64,000 nt of DNA from Dickeya oryzae. GTDB lineage: Bacteria > Pseudomonadota > Gammaproteobacteria > Enterobacterales > Enterobacteriaceae. The notes beneath the pieces were generated by a model, which searched no databases, was not told where the DNA came from, and worked only from the letters and a program-made list of their open reading frames with translations. The stretch covers positions 124,001-188,000 of the forward strand of contig NZ_SULL01000006.1 of NCBI RefSeq assembly GCF_009372235.1. The letters run 5' to 3'. Below are positions 37,009-46,536 of the stretch, one piece after another. Position 1 is the first letter of the stretch, and each line of letters opens with the position of its first letter. A program made the position numbers and the translations under genes.

Positions 37009-37305
37009 ACACAATTCGATTCGGGTGATGCCTATCATCATTCATCTTTACAGACCGGGAGCGAATTAATACGCCGCGTCTTAATACATCACGATAGCGC
37101 AATATATTTAGAGCCGTTCCCCATCGAGGTGGTTCTGACCAGGACAGAACACAGACAACACGCCGCGCTGCTTGAACAGGCAACGCATGGGTCCAACCTT
37201 GCGGACAGCGCAGCGAGTGAACCGGTACAGCTCAGAATACCCGAAAATGTCGAACACGGCTCAAGGCCAAAACACCCGCCGGTGAGACTGGCTATACCAA
37301 ATTGA
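37009..37305 (+). pseudogene. Possible decayed coding remnant
   Basis: A plus-strand frame open for 98 codons after a stop, without a start codon near its beginning, ending TGA at 37303-37305. It reads protein-like text such as RQHAALLEQATHGSNLADSA, which loosely resembles the C-terminal coil of chemoreceptors. The match is weak and the frame may be chance. Confidence 0.22.
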
Positions 37306-37384
37306 CAGCGCGTTGTTACTCCCCGCTCCCTCAATAAACGGTTTGCACAAAATCTCGAACATTCACTGCATTGCTATTTTCATG

Positions 37385-37408
37385 CACCTCGAATTATTTA
37401 GGGTATAC
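37385..37408. repeat. Single inverted end of the dispersed palindromic repeat
   Basis: CACCTCGAATTATTTAGGGT followed by ATAC is the reverse complement of the end type seen at 22348 (TATACCCTAAATAATTCG). It lies about 90 bp upstream of the mrr-like gene. Confidence 0.5.
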
Positions 37409-37497
37409 ACGTTTTTTTGAACCCAAACCCCCTCAAATCAGGCCCTTTTTATGCGATGATTTGATCCATTACCGTTTCTCATACAACAACTGTCTAC

Positions 37498-38445
37498 ATG
37501 ACCGAATCGATCCCCAGCTATGAAGCAATGATGCCCGTGGTCTTGCAAGCCATTGCCGATGGCGCCCCGAGGCCGTTGCGTGACGTATTTGACCGCGTTT
37601 GCCAGCATTACGCGTTTAGCTCCGAGCAACTTGCCCACACCCTGCCCAGCGGTCGTCAAACGACGATTCGCTCCCGGGTCGGCTGGGCGAAAACCTATCT
37701 GGTGAAAGCGAAGCTGATTGCGCAACCCAAGCGTGGCATTTGTCTGATTACCGAACGTGGCCTGGCCGCGTTGGCATCAGGACAAAAGATAGACAATCAC
37801 TATCTGGCGCAATTTGATGAGTTTGTAGCGTTCACGCTCGCATCTAACGAAGGCGATGAAAGCGTTGAGCACGCTCCGGCCGACAAAGGCGCGAACCTCA
37901 TCTCGGCGGATCCCGCCCAGGCACAAACCCCCCAAGAGCAGATAGAGCAGGCGTTAGCCTCCCTCAACCGCTCTCTTGCCGATGAACTGATGGCCGAGAT
38001 CCTGGCCATGTCGGCGCGTTTCTTTGAACAGCTCGTGGTCGACTTGATGGTCGCCATGGGGTATGGCGGCAACCAAAAGGATGCGGCCCAAACAACGCGA
38101 GCGAGCAACGACGGCGGTGTTGACGGGGTGATTAAAGAGGACCGGCTGGGCCTCGATTCCATCTATCTGCAGGCGAAACGTTACACCGAGAAGAAAATCG
38201 GCCGTCCCGACATTCAATCCTTTGTCGGCGCGCTGGAATCGCATCGGGCGCGTAAAGGCGTCTTTATCACCACCTCGGGGTTTAGCCAAGAAGCATGGGA
38301 ATATGTGGAACGGATTGAAAAGCGTATCGTACTGATTGACGGCCCCCGTCTCACGGCATTGATGATTGAATACGGCGTGGGCGTTGCGCCCCGTCAGACT
38401 ATCGCCATCAAGGCACTGGATTCAGATTATTTTTTGGAAGACTAA
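37498..38445 (+). CDS. mrr: Mrr-type restriction endonuclease
   Basis: A 315-residue protein with an Mrr N-terminal winged-helix domain (residues about 10-100, GWAKTYLVKAKLI) and a C-terminal Mrr_cat nuclease domain (PD-(D/E)xK type): FEQLVVDLMVAMGY near 180, DGGVDGVI with the metal Asp near 207 and the QAK motif in YLQAKRY near 223. Mrr enzymes cut DNA bearing modified bases. The stop is 1 bp before the HsdM start, so it is the first gene of the defence operon. A linker of about 60 residues between the domains is acidic. Confidence 0.9.
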   Translation: MTESIPSYEAMMPVVLQAIADGAPRPLRDVFDRVCQHYAFSSEQLAHTLPSGRQTTIRSRVGWAKTYLVKAKLIAQPKRGICLITERGLAALASGQKIDNHYLAQFDEFVAFTLASNEGDESVEHAPADKGANLISADPAQAQTPQEQIEQALASLNRSLADELMAEILAMSARFFEQLVVDLMVAMGYGGNQKDAAQTTRASNDGGVDGVIKEDRLGLDSIYLQAKRYTEKKIGRPDIQSFVGALESHRARKGVFITTSGFSQEAWEYVERIEKRIVLIDGPRLTALMIEYGVGVAPRQTIAIKALDSDYFLED

Positions 38446-38446
38446 C

Positions 38447-40051
38447 ATGGCCAAAACACCCGCCAAAAAAACCGGCAAAGGCTTTGAAGAAACCCTTTGG
38501 GATACCGCCAACCAGCTGCGCGGCAGCGTGGAATCCTCTGAATACAAACATGTGGTACTCAGCCTGGTTTTTTTGAAATTCATCAGCGACAAGTTCGAGG
38601 CCAAGCGCAACCAACTGATCAATAACGGCCAGGAAGCGTTTGTCGAGATGGATGTTTTCTATCAGCAAGACAACGTGTTCTTCCTGCCCGAAGCGGCCCG
38701 TTGGTCCTATGTGAAGGCCCGCGCCAAGCAGGACGATATCGCCGTGATTATCGACACCGCGCTCGCCACCATCGAGAGCAGCAACCAGGCGCTCGCCGGC
38801 GCTCTGCCCGACAACTACTTCTCGCGCCTCGATCTGGAGCCGACGCGTCTCTCGTCATTGATTGATACCATCGAGAACATCGACACCCTGGCCAATGAAT
38901 GCCACCTGACCGAAGACGATCTGGTCGGCCGGGTCTATGAATACTTCCTCGGCAAGTTTGCCGCCACCGAAGGCAAGGGGGGCGGTGAATTCTATACCCC
39001 CAAATGCATCGTCACCCTGCTGGCCGAAATGCTCGAACCCTATCAGGGCAAGATCTACGACCCCTGCTGCGGTTCCGGCGGCATGTTTGTTCAATCGCTG
39101 AAATTCGTCGAAAGCCATCAGGGCAAGAGCAAGGATATCGCCATCTACGGGCAAGAGCTGACCAGCACCACCTACAAGCTGGCCAAGATGAACCTGGCGA
39201 TTCGCGGGCTTATCGGCAACCTGGGCGAGCGCGCCGCCGACACCTTCTTTAACGACCAGCACCCGGATCTCAAGGCCGACTACATCATGGCCAACCCGCC
39301 GTTTAACTTAAAAGAGTGGCGGGGCGAGGCGGAGCTCACCGACGATCCGCGCTTTGCCGGCTTTCGCACCCCGCCTACCGGCAACGCCAACTATGGTTGG
39401 ATCCTCCATATGCTCGCTAAACTCTCGGAGGATGGCACCGCCGGCTTTGTGCTGGCTAACGGCTCCATGAGCTCGAACACCAGCGGCGAAGGGGAAATTC
39501 GCCAAAAACTGATTGAAGATGACCGCATCGAATGCATGATCGCCCTGCCGGGCCAGCTCTTCTTCACCACCCAGATCCCAGTCTGCCTGTGGTTTATGAG
39601 CAAAAACAAAGCGGCCAACCCTGCACTCGGCTACCGCGACCGCCGGGGTGAAACCCTGTTTATCGACGCCCGCGAGCTCGGCACCATGGTCGGCCGTACC
39701 ACCAAGGAACTCACCACCGAGGATATCGCCCGCATCAGCGATACCTTCCACGCCTGGCGCAGTAGCGACGCGGAGCTGGCGCGCCGCATCGCGGCTAACG
39801 AGATCGGCATTGCGCGTTATGAAGATCAGCCCGGCTTCTGCAAGGCCGCGACACTGGCTGAGATGGCAGCCAACGACTTTGTGCTGACGCCGGGGCGCTA
39901 TGTCGGCGCGGCGCAAGTGGAAGATGACGGCATCGCCTTTGAAACCAAAATGCAGGAACTGACCCAAACTCTCTATCGCCAGCTAAATGAGGCAGCAGAG
40001 CTTGATAAGGCGATCCGTGACAATATGGAGGCGCTGGGTTATGGCGAGTAA
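38447..40051 (+). CDS. hsdM: Type I restriction-modification methyltransferase HsdM
   Basis: A 534-residue N6-adenine methyltransferase subunit. The SAM-binding motif DPCCGSGGMFVQ lies near residue 205 and the catalytic ANPPF near 283. The N-terminal HsdM bundle starts FEETLWDTANQLRGS. With two HsdM and one HsdS it forms the modification enzyme and with HsdR the restriction complex. It overlaps hsdS by 11 bp. GC content is high like the core genome. Confidence 0.95.
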   Translation: MAKTPAKKTGKGFEETLWDTANQLRGSVESSEYKHVVLSLVFLKFISDKFEAKRNQLINNGQEAFVEMDVFYQQDNVFFLPEAARWSYVKARAKQDDIAVIIDTALATIESSNQALAGALPDNYFSRLDLEPTRLSSLIDTIENIDTLANECHLTEDDLVGRVYEYFLGKFAATEGKGGGEFYTPKCIVTLLAEMLEPYQGKIYDPCCGSGGMFVQSLKFVESHQGKSKDIAIYGQELTSTTYKLAKMNLAIRGLIGNLGERAADTFFNDQHPDLKADYIMANPPFNLKEWRGEAELTDDPRFAGFRTPPTGNANYGWILHMLAKLSEDGTAGFVLANGSMSSNTSGEGEIRQKLIEDDRIECMIALPGQLFFTTQIPVCLWFMSKNKAANPALGYRDRRGETLFIDARELGTMVGRTTKELTTEDIARISDTFHAWRSSDAELARRIAANEIGIARYEDQPGFCKAATLAEMAANDFVLTPGRYVGAAQVEDDGIAFETKMQELTQTLYRQLNEAAELDKAIRDNMEALGYGE

Positions 40052-41438
40052 ATGGAAAACAACGAAACTCCTCGATCACTATGATATTCGTTCTGGCTTA
40101 TCCAAACCTGCAGAAGACTTTGGTTCTGGCTATCCATTTTTGACGTTTAAAGATGTTTTCTATAATTATTTCACTCCTGACATATTGGGTGATTTAGTTC
40201 AATCTAACGATAAAGAACGAGCGAGTGGCTCAGTCAAACGTGGCGATGTATTTCTAACCAGAACTAGCGAAACAATGCATGAACTCGGCATGAGCTGTGT
40301 AGCCCTCCAAGATTATGAAAATTCAACTTTCAACGGCTTTTGCAAGCGTTTACGCCCACATAAGGAAAGTGAATTAGCCCCAGAATATGTTGGTTATTAT
40401 TTGCGCAGCCCAAAGTTTCGACAATCAATGCTCGCATTTTCAACGATGTCAACGCGAGCTAGTCTTAATAATGAAATGATCGGTCGTCTTGAGATATCTT
40501 ATCCATCAAAAAATGAACAGATCAAGATTGCCAGAATACTCAAAACTCTAGATGACAAAGTCGCCCTCAACCGCCAAATTAACCAAACCCTAGAGCAAAT
40601 GACACAGGCGCTATTTAAATCCTGGTTTGTGGATTTCGATCCGGTGGTGGATAACGCGCTCGATGCGGGCTTCTTCGAGCAGAATATTGATCTCCCCAAC
40701 GAACTGCTGCGTCGCGCCGAAGCCCGCATGGCGGTACGTGCACAAGATGGCTTTAAACCCATGCCAGACTCCACTCACCAGCTCTTCCCCGCAGCCTTTG
40801 TGCAGTGCGCAGAGCCTTCTCTTGGCCTAGGAGGCTGGGTACCGAAGGGGTGGAATATATCTACAATCGGCGATGAATTTACTGTTAAAGGTGGATCAAC
40901 CCCCAGCACCACCAATCCCAATTTCTGGGAAGATGGTGATATTCATTGGACATCTCCCAAAGATCTATCTGGCAATCCTGATAAAATTTTGCTCACAACT
41001 GAACGTAAAATAACCTCAACTGGATTAGATAAGATCACGTCAGGTTTACTACCACCAGAAACTGTACTAATGTCGTCTCGCGCACCTGTAGGATATTTAG
41101 CTATCACAAAAATACCTACAGCTATCAATCAAGGATATATTGCCGTCACAAAGACCAAACACCTATCCCAAGCGTTTGTGCTATATTGGTTAGACTCAAA
41201 TATTGAACTAATAAAAAGTTTGTCTGGCGGTACAACTTTTGCTGAAATCAGTAAAAAGACATTCCGAACCATACCCATAGTTATTCCCGATAGCCAACCA
41301 ATTGATTTGGCATCAAATATTATTTCCTCTCATCTAGATAAGATCAGTGCCAATGCTGCGGAGTGTAGACAACTAGAAAAAATTCGAGATTATTTGCTTC
41401 CTAAGCTAATCAGTGGCGAACTCGAGGTTAATCCATGA
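40041..41438 (+). CDS. hsdS: Type I restriction specificity subunit HsdS
   Basis: A 465-residue subunit that sets the DNA sequence recognised. Layout: target recognition domain 1 (about 1-150), a helical spacer (about 165-215; ARILKTLDDKVALNRQINQT), domain 2 (about 270-425) and a second helical repeat near the C terminus. The two recognition domains are AT-rich while the spacer (about 40560-40850) is GC-rich like hsdM, a clear mosaic that points to exchange of recognition domains. It overlaps the next gene by 4 bp. Confidence 0.93.
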   Translation: MASKWKTTKLLDHYDIRSGLSKPAEDFGSGYPFLTFKDVFYNYFTPDILGDLVQSNDKERASGSVKRGDVFLTRTSETMHELGMSCVALQDYENSTFNGFCKRLRPHKESELAPEYVGYYLRSPKFRQSMLAFSTMSTRASLNNEMIGRLEISYPSKNEQIKIARILKTLDDKVALNRQINQTLEQMTQALFKSWFVDFDPVVDNALDAGFFEQNIDLPNELLRRAEARMAVRAQDGFKPMPDSTHQLFPAAFVQCAEPSLGLGGWVPKGWNISTIGDEFTVKGGSTPSTTNPNFWEDGDIHWTSPKDLSGNPDKILLTTERKITSTGLDKITSGLLPPETVLMSSRAPVGYLAITKIPTAINQGYIAVTKTKHLSQAFVLYWLDSNIELIKSLSGGTTFAEISKKTFRTIPIVIPDSQPIDLASNIISSHLDKISANAAECRQLEKIRDYLLPKLISGELEVNP

Positions 41439-42121
41439 GTGATAACTCTTTCCGCCTTAGATTGAGTACAAGAGCGATAGCAGAAACAGAAAATGCTATC
41501 GAGCTTATAGCGCAAAAGGACCGTCTGGAAAGGGCTATTCACGCACAAGACCCTGCCCTTTCTATTGATTTGTCAAAAGCGTTTCTCGAATCAATATTCA
41601 AGACAATAATATCTGATCGGCTAGAGGAACCTGATTTACGGAAAGATTTCTTCCCTCTATTTAATGACGTTAAAAGTAACCTAGCATTTAGTGACAATGT
41701 TGATGTTGCGAATAAACTCTCTCGACTGGCAGGCTCTATAGTCAATGTAACTAATGAGCTTAGAAACAGGTATGGAGCAGCTTCTCATGGCAATGATGGT
41801 TATCATCATAGTGGGCTTACAATTGGCGACGTAGAGTTTGTAGCATCATCTGTAGATGGTTTAGCTGCATTTCTTTATCAGAAACATCGAGAAACTCTCG
41901 AACCAGAAAATCATCACCGAATCCAATATGACGATTATCCTGATTTCAATGATTGGATTGATGGACAATACAAATCTTATTCAATGGAATTATCTGACCA
42001 AGTAATTATTAATTACACCGCGAGCAAAATGCTTTTTAACAATGACCTAGAAGTGTATAGGGAAATGCTGCTCCAATATAGCTCGACTGAAAATGAGGAA
42101 GAAAATGACGATGATGACTAA
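41435..42121 (+). CDS. Abi_C-like abortive infection family protein inside the hsd operon
   Basis: A 228-residue protein. The segment LSRLAGSIVNVTNELRNRYG followed by AASHG (about residues 95-122) fits the C-terminal domain of abortive infection family proteins (RNxxG...HG core). The C terminus is very acidic (EEENDDDD). It is AT-rich and sits between hsdS and hsdR, overlapping both (4 bp and 11 bp), so it is made together with the restriction complex. The mechanism is unknown; HEPN-like RNase activity is possible for RNxxG/H-type motifs but not shown. Confidence 0.65.
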   Translation: MSDNSFRLRLSTRAIAETENAIELIAQKDRLERAIHAQDPALSIDLSKAFLESIFKTIISDRLEEPDLRKDFFPLFNDVKSNLAFSDNVDVANKLSRLAGSIVNVTNELRNRYGAASHGNDGYHHSGLTIGDVEFVASSVDGLAAFLYQKHRETLEPENHHRIQYDDYPDFNDWIDGQYKSYSMELSDQVIINYTASKMLFNNDLEVYREMLLQYSSTENEEENDDDD

Positions 42122-45100
42122 TACCTCATATTTCAATGAAAGCAAATTGGAGCAAGCCATTATCGACCTACTGGGGGAATACCGTGATCAGAGGGGTAAT
42201 ACCTGCTACCCCCACTTTGTCGGCTGCAACTTAACGCGAAAAGACAAGAGTGACGTTCTTCTCACAGCCGATCTAAGTGCTTATCTTGCAGAGCGCTATC
42301 AGGATGAGGGGATCACGCCGGGGGAAATTACGTCGATCGTGCGCCAGCTCGACACCCTGCCGGCCAGCGATCTTTACCAAAGCAATAAGACCTTCTGCCA
42401 CTGGCTCGGCAACGGCTTTCTGCTCAAACGTGAAGATCGCAGCCAGAAAGACCTGCATATCGAGCTGTTCGATAGCCGCACCCTGCCTGACCTGTTAGCT
42501 CGGTTGTTTGCCAACGCCGACCAACATGCCGCCAATCCAACGGCGCGCATGGCAGAAGAGGCGAAGCTGTGGGATCTCAGCGATTGCAACCGCTTTCGGC
42601 TGGTCAATCAGTTAGAGATTGAGGGGAAAAACCGCGATGGTGGGGTGCAACTGCGCATCCCCGATGCCATCTTGTACCTCAATGGCTTGCCGCTGGTGGT
42701 GTTTGAGTTCAAATCGGCGGTGCGCGAAGACGCCGCCACCCTTTATGACGCCTGGCGTCAGCTCTGCGTACGCTATCGGCGCGATATCCCTAAGCTCTTC
42801 GTCTACAACGCGTTTTGTATCATCAGCGACGGGGTCAACAACAAGCTCGGCAACCTGTTTGCCCCCTACGAGTTCTACTACGCCTGGCGCAAGGTGAGCG
42901 GGTGCGAATCCACCGAGAAAGACCAGGCGACCCACGGCATCAACGCGCTCTACACCCTGATCCAGGGGCTGTTCCACCCTCTGCGGCTGCTCGATGTGCT
43001 GAAGAACTTTGTCTTCTTCCCCGATAACGCCAAGCATGAGGTGAAGATCTGCTGCCGCTACCCCCAGTACTACGCAGCGCGCAAACTCTACTACAACATC
43101 AAAAAAGAGCGCCGACAGGTGGCCGCGGATGGCGAGTTGCTGGGCGGTAGCGGTAAAGGCGGCACCTACTTTGGCGCTACCGGCTGCGGCAAAAGCTACA
43201 CCATGCTGTTTTTAACGCGCCTGCTGATGAAGAGCATCGATTTTGAAAGCCCGACCATCGTGCTTATCACTGACCGTACCGATCTCGACGAGCAGTTGGC
43301 CAAGCAATTTTGCAGCGCCACCGCCTTTGTCGGCGATGCCATCATCGAACCGGTGGCAAGCCGACAGGATCTGCGGGAAAAACTGGCCGGCCGCGCCAGC
43401 GGCGGGGTATTTCTTACCACCATTCACAAGTTCACCGAAGATATCCAACTGCTGTCGACACGCAGCAACATCATCTGTATCTCGGACGAGGCGCACCGTA
43501 GCCAGGTGAACCTCGACCAGAAGTTGGTGATGAACCTGGAACGCGGCGTCCTCAAGAAAACCTACGGTTTTGCCAAATACCTGCACGATTCACTGCCTCA
43601 CGCCACGTATGTCGGCTTTACCGGCACGCCCATCGACGCCACTCTTGATGTGTTTGGCGCACCTATCGACAGCTACACCATGACCGAGGCGGTCAACGAC
43701 GACATCACGGTACGCATCGTCTATGAGGGGCGCGCCGCGAAGGTGGTACTCGACAACGACAAGCTCAACGAGATTGAACGGTACTACCAGGAGTGCGAGC
43801 AACAAGGCGCCAGCGAATACCAGATTGAAGAGAGCAAGAAGGCCAGCGCCAATATGAACGCCATATTGGGCGACCCTGACCGGCTCCAGGAACTGGCGAA
43901 AGATTTTATCAAACACTACGACAAGCGGGTCGCTGAGGGTTCCACCATCAAGGGTAAGGCGATGTTTGTCTGCGCCAGCCGCGAGATCGCCTATGACTTC
44001 CATCAGTGTCTCAAGGAACAGCGCCCCGGCTGGTTTGTCGCCCAGCAGGCTATCGACGGCGTCACCCTCACCGCGACAGACAAAGACGAGTTGATGGCGT
44101 TGCCGTTGGTTAACCTGGTGATGACCCGGGGTAAAGATGATGGGGCCGAGATGTATGAACTGCTCGGCACCAAGGAGTATCGCAAAGCGCTGGACAAGCA
44201 GTTCAAAAACCCCAAATCCAACTTCAAGATCGCCATCGTGGTGGATATGTGGCTGACCGGTTTCGACGTGCCCGAACTCGATACCCTCTACATCGACAAG
44301 CCGCTGCAAAAGCACAACCTGATCCAGACCATTTCGCGGGTCAACCGCAAGTTTGCAGGCAAACAGAAAGGGCTGGTGGTCGACTACATCGGCATCAAGA
44401 GCCGGATGAACATGGCGCTGGCCATGTACTCCAAAAGCGACGAGACCAATTTCGAGGATATTCGCCAGTCGCTTGTCGAAGTACGCAATCATCTGGATTT
44501 ACTCGGCAAACTCTTCCACACCTTCGACAGCCGGGATTACTTCTCAGGCGAGCCGACCTTACAGCTTGCCTGCCTTAACCGCGCCGCTGAATTTGCCCAA
44601 CAGACCAAGAAGATAGAGCTGCGATTTATGGGGCTGGTGAAGCGTTTGAAAGCCGCCTATGACATCTGCGTTGGCAGCGAGGAGCTCACCCAAACCGAGC
44701 GCGAATGGGTTCACTTCTATCTGGCAGTGCGCTCCATCGTCTACAAGCTCACCAAGGGGGATGCTCCCGATACGGCGCAAATGAACCAGAAAGTGCGCGA
44801 AATGATCGCCGAAGCGCTCAGGGCCGATGGCGTGGAGGAGATCTTCGCCCTGGGCGACGAGCAGGCCGAGACCATCGATATCTTCGACGACGAGTATCTG
44901 GCGCGGGTCAGCAAGATCAAACTGCCCAACACCCGGGTACAGTTGCTACAGAAGATGCTGGAAAAAGCCATCAGCGACTTTAAGAAAGTCAACCAACTGC
45001 AGGGGATCAACTTCTCCAAGCGTTTTAAGGCGCTGGTGGAACAGTACAACGAGCGCAAAGAGAACGATGTGCTCAACGGCGAGGAGTTTGACACCTTCAC

Positions 45101-45452
45101 CCAGCAGATGACCGATATGATCTACGACATCAAGGCAGAGATGATGTCGTTTAGCGATCTTGGCATCGACATGGAGGAAAAAGCGTTTCTCGATATCCTC
45201 GAACACATGTGCGTGAAGTACCAGTTCACCTACGACGAGGAGAAGATGCTGGCGCTGGCCAAAGCGATGAAGGTCATCGTCGATAACACCGCCCAGTACC
45301 CCGACTGGAGCAACCGCGACGATATCAAAGCCAAGCTGAAGGTCGATCTTATCCTGCTGCTGCACCGCTACGACTTTCCGCCGGTGGCCAACGACGAGGT
45401 CTACAAGAGCGTGCTGGAGCAGGCGGTAAACTTCAAAAAGTACCAAGCATGA
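42111..45452 (+). CDS. hsdR: Type I restriction endonuclease subunit HsdR
   Basis: A 1113-residue motor and nuclease subunit. The N-terminal PD-(D/E)xK nuclease shows PDAILYLNGLPLVVFEFKSA near residues 190-208. The SF2 helicase follows: Walker A GATGCGKSYTM near 357 and DEAH box SDEAHRS near 460. The C-terminal helical region binds the methyltransferase core. The ATG at 42111 is 9 nt after AGGAAG; earlier in-frame ATGs exist at 42093 and 42105. It ends the operon and is convergent with the SDR gene 276 bp away. Confidence 0.94.
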   Translation: MMTNTSYFNESKLEQAIIDLLGEYRDQRGNTCYPHFVGCNLTRKDKSDVLLTADLSAYLAERYQDEGITPGEITSIVRQLDTLPASDLYQSNKTFCHWLGNGFLLKREDRSQKDLHIELFDSRTLPDLLARLFANADQHAANPTARMAEEAKLWDLSDCNRFRLVNQLEIEGKNRDGGVQLRIPDAILYLNGLPLVVFEFKSAVREDAATLYDAWRQLCVRYRRDIPKLFVYNAFCIISDGVNNKLGNLFAPYEFYYAWRKVSGCESTEKDQATHGINALYTLIQGLFHPLRLLDVLKNFVFFPDNAKHEVKICCRYPQYYAARKLYYNIKKERRQVAADGELLGGSGKGGTYFGATGCGKSYTMLFLTRLLMKSIDFESPTIVLITDRTDLDEQLAKQFCSATAFVGDAIIEPVASRQDLREKLAGRASGGVFLTTIHKFTEDIQLLSTRSNIICISDEAHRSQVNLDQKLVMNLERGVLKKTYGFAKYLHDSLPHATYVGFTGTPIDATLDVFGAPIDSYTMTEAVNDDITVRIVYEGRAAKVVLDNDKLNEIERYYQECEQQGASEYQIEESKKASANMNAILGDPDRLQELAKDFIKHYDKRVAEGSTIKGKAMFVCASREIAYDFHQCLKEQRPGWFVAQQAIDGVTLTATDKDELMALPLVNLVMTRGKDDGAEMYELLGTKEYRKALDKQFKNPKSNFKIAIVVDMWLTGFDVPELDTLYIDKPLQKHNLIQTISRVNRKFAGKQKGLVVDYIGIKSRMNMALAMYSKSDETNFEDIRQSLVEVRNHLDLLGKLFHTFDSRDYFSGEPTLQLACLNRAAEFAQQTKKIELRFMGLVKRLKAAYDICVGSEELTQTEREWVHFYLAVRSIVYKLTKGDAPDTAQMNQKVREMIAEALRADGVEEIFALGDEQAETIDIFDDEYLARVSKIKLPNTRVQLLQKMLEKAISDFKKVNQLQGINFSKRFKALVEQYNERKENDVLNGEEFDTFTQQMTDMIYDIKAEMMSFSDLGIDMEEKAFLDILEHMCVKYQFTYDEEKMLALAKAMKVIVDNTAQYPDWSNRDDIKAKLKVDLILLLHRYDFPPVANDEVYKSVLEQAVNFKKYQA

Positions 45453-45728
45453 AGGTTTAATCCCGAACAACGAAGCAGGGAAACGCAGGGAGTAAGCGCC
45501 CGGTAGTTTTTTTCGCCGTATTGCAGGGCATTTTGCGAACCGCGTTACAGAAACTGAGGGCCAGCCTAAATGCTGCGATATACCGGATCCCACCGCTGCT
45601 GAACTGAACGCGATGTCGATGCTGTTGCCAATCCCCGTCATCCGACGAGGGCATCCTCTCATGAGTAAAATACCCACATCCGCACCAGAGAGCACCTCCG
45701 GTGCGGGCATTGATATTCCGTCGGCTCC

Positions 45729-46526
45729 CTACGACATGATCAACCCGCCATCCACATTGATCGTCTGGCCGGTGATGTAGCGTGCGTCGCTTGATGCAAG
45801 GAACGCCACCAGCCCGGCCACATCCTCCGGCTTGCCCGCACGTTTGAGCGGGATGCCTTGCACCCACTCTGCCATCAGTTCCCCTTTGCCGTAGTGTTTT
45901 TCCTCGGTGCTGAGGATTTCACCCCATACCCGGTCGTTGTAGTCCCACATGTCACTGTCGATGATGCCGGGGCAAAACGCGTTGACGGTGATGTTCCACG
46001 GGGCCAGTTCTTGTGCCAGGCTCTGGGTAATGCCGATGACGCCCATCTTGCTGGCGGCATAGTGCGGCGTATAGATAAACCCTTTGCGCCCCTGCCCGGA
46101 CGAGGTATTGATCAGGCAACCGTGCTGCTGCTTCACCATATACTTCGCCGCCTCGCGGCAGCACAGCCACACGCCGGTGGTATTCACCGCCAGCACCCGC
46201 TCGAAATCGACTTTCGGCATCCGGTCAAAATAATCGATGGTGATGACCCCGGCGTTTTGTACCGACACGTCAATCCGCCCGAAGCGCTCTGCCGCCTGCT
46301 GATACAGCGTCTGCACCTGTGCTTCATCGGTGACATCCACCACCCGTGGCAACACCTCTGTGCCATAACGGTGCTGTATATCCGCTGCTGTCGACATCAC
46401 CCGTTCCGAGTTGGACACCATCACCAGATGAGCGCCATCGCGGGCAAACCGTTCGGCGATGCCAGCGCCAATCCCGCGGCAGGCACCGGTAATCACCACC
46501 GTCTTCCCATGAAAATCGCGTTGCAT
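45729..46526 (-). CDS. SDR-family polyol/sugar dehydrogenase
   Basis: A 265-residue short-chain dehydrogenase: TGACRGIGAGIAERF cofactor loop near residue 13, NAG near 91, catalytic Ser in INTSSGQG near 140 and YAASK near 156. An insertion with MWDYNDRVWGE near 198 resembles polyol dehydrogenases such as sorbitol dehydrogenase. It is the last gene of the split-transketolase operon, 10 bp after the kinase gene, with GAGGAG before the start. The likely role is polyol/ketose interconversion with NAD(P). Confidence 0.85.
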   Translation of the reverse strand: MQRDFHGKTVVITGACRGIGAGIAERFARDGAHLVMVSNSERVMSTAADIQHRYGTEVLPRVVDVTDEAQVQTLYQQAAERFGRIDVSVQNAGVITIDYFDRMPKVDFERVLAVNTTGVWLCCREAAKYMVKQQHGCLINTSSGQGRKGFIYTPHYAASKMGVIGITQSLAQELAPWNITVNAFCPGIIDSDMWDYNDRVWGEILSTEEKHYGKGELMAEWVQGIPLKRAGKPEDVAGLVAFLASSDARYITGQTINVDGGLIMS

Positions 46527-46536
46527 CGTCTGCTCC

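Larger units (their letters stand above)
36650..37497. other. Long intergenic region at the left edge of the restriction cluster
   Basis: About 850 bp without a convincing intact gene between the importer operon promoter and the mrr-like gene. It contains a possible coding remnant (37009-37305) and one end of the dispersed repeat (37385-37408). No tRNA or integrase is seen. Confidence 0.5.

Noticed and set aside
43590-44492. A 300-codon leftward frame inside hsdR
   Set aside because: It is a shadow of the high-GC hsdR gene; the plus-strand product has helicase motifs throughout.
37498-45452. A complete mobile island with integrase or att sites
   Set aside because: The defence operon looks acquired in part, but I found no integrase, tRNA or flanking direct repeats.
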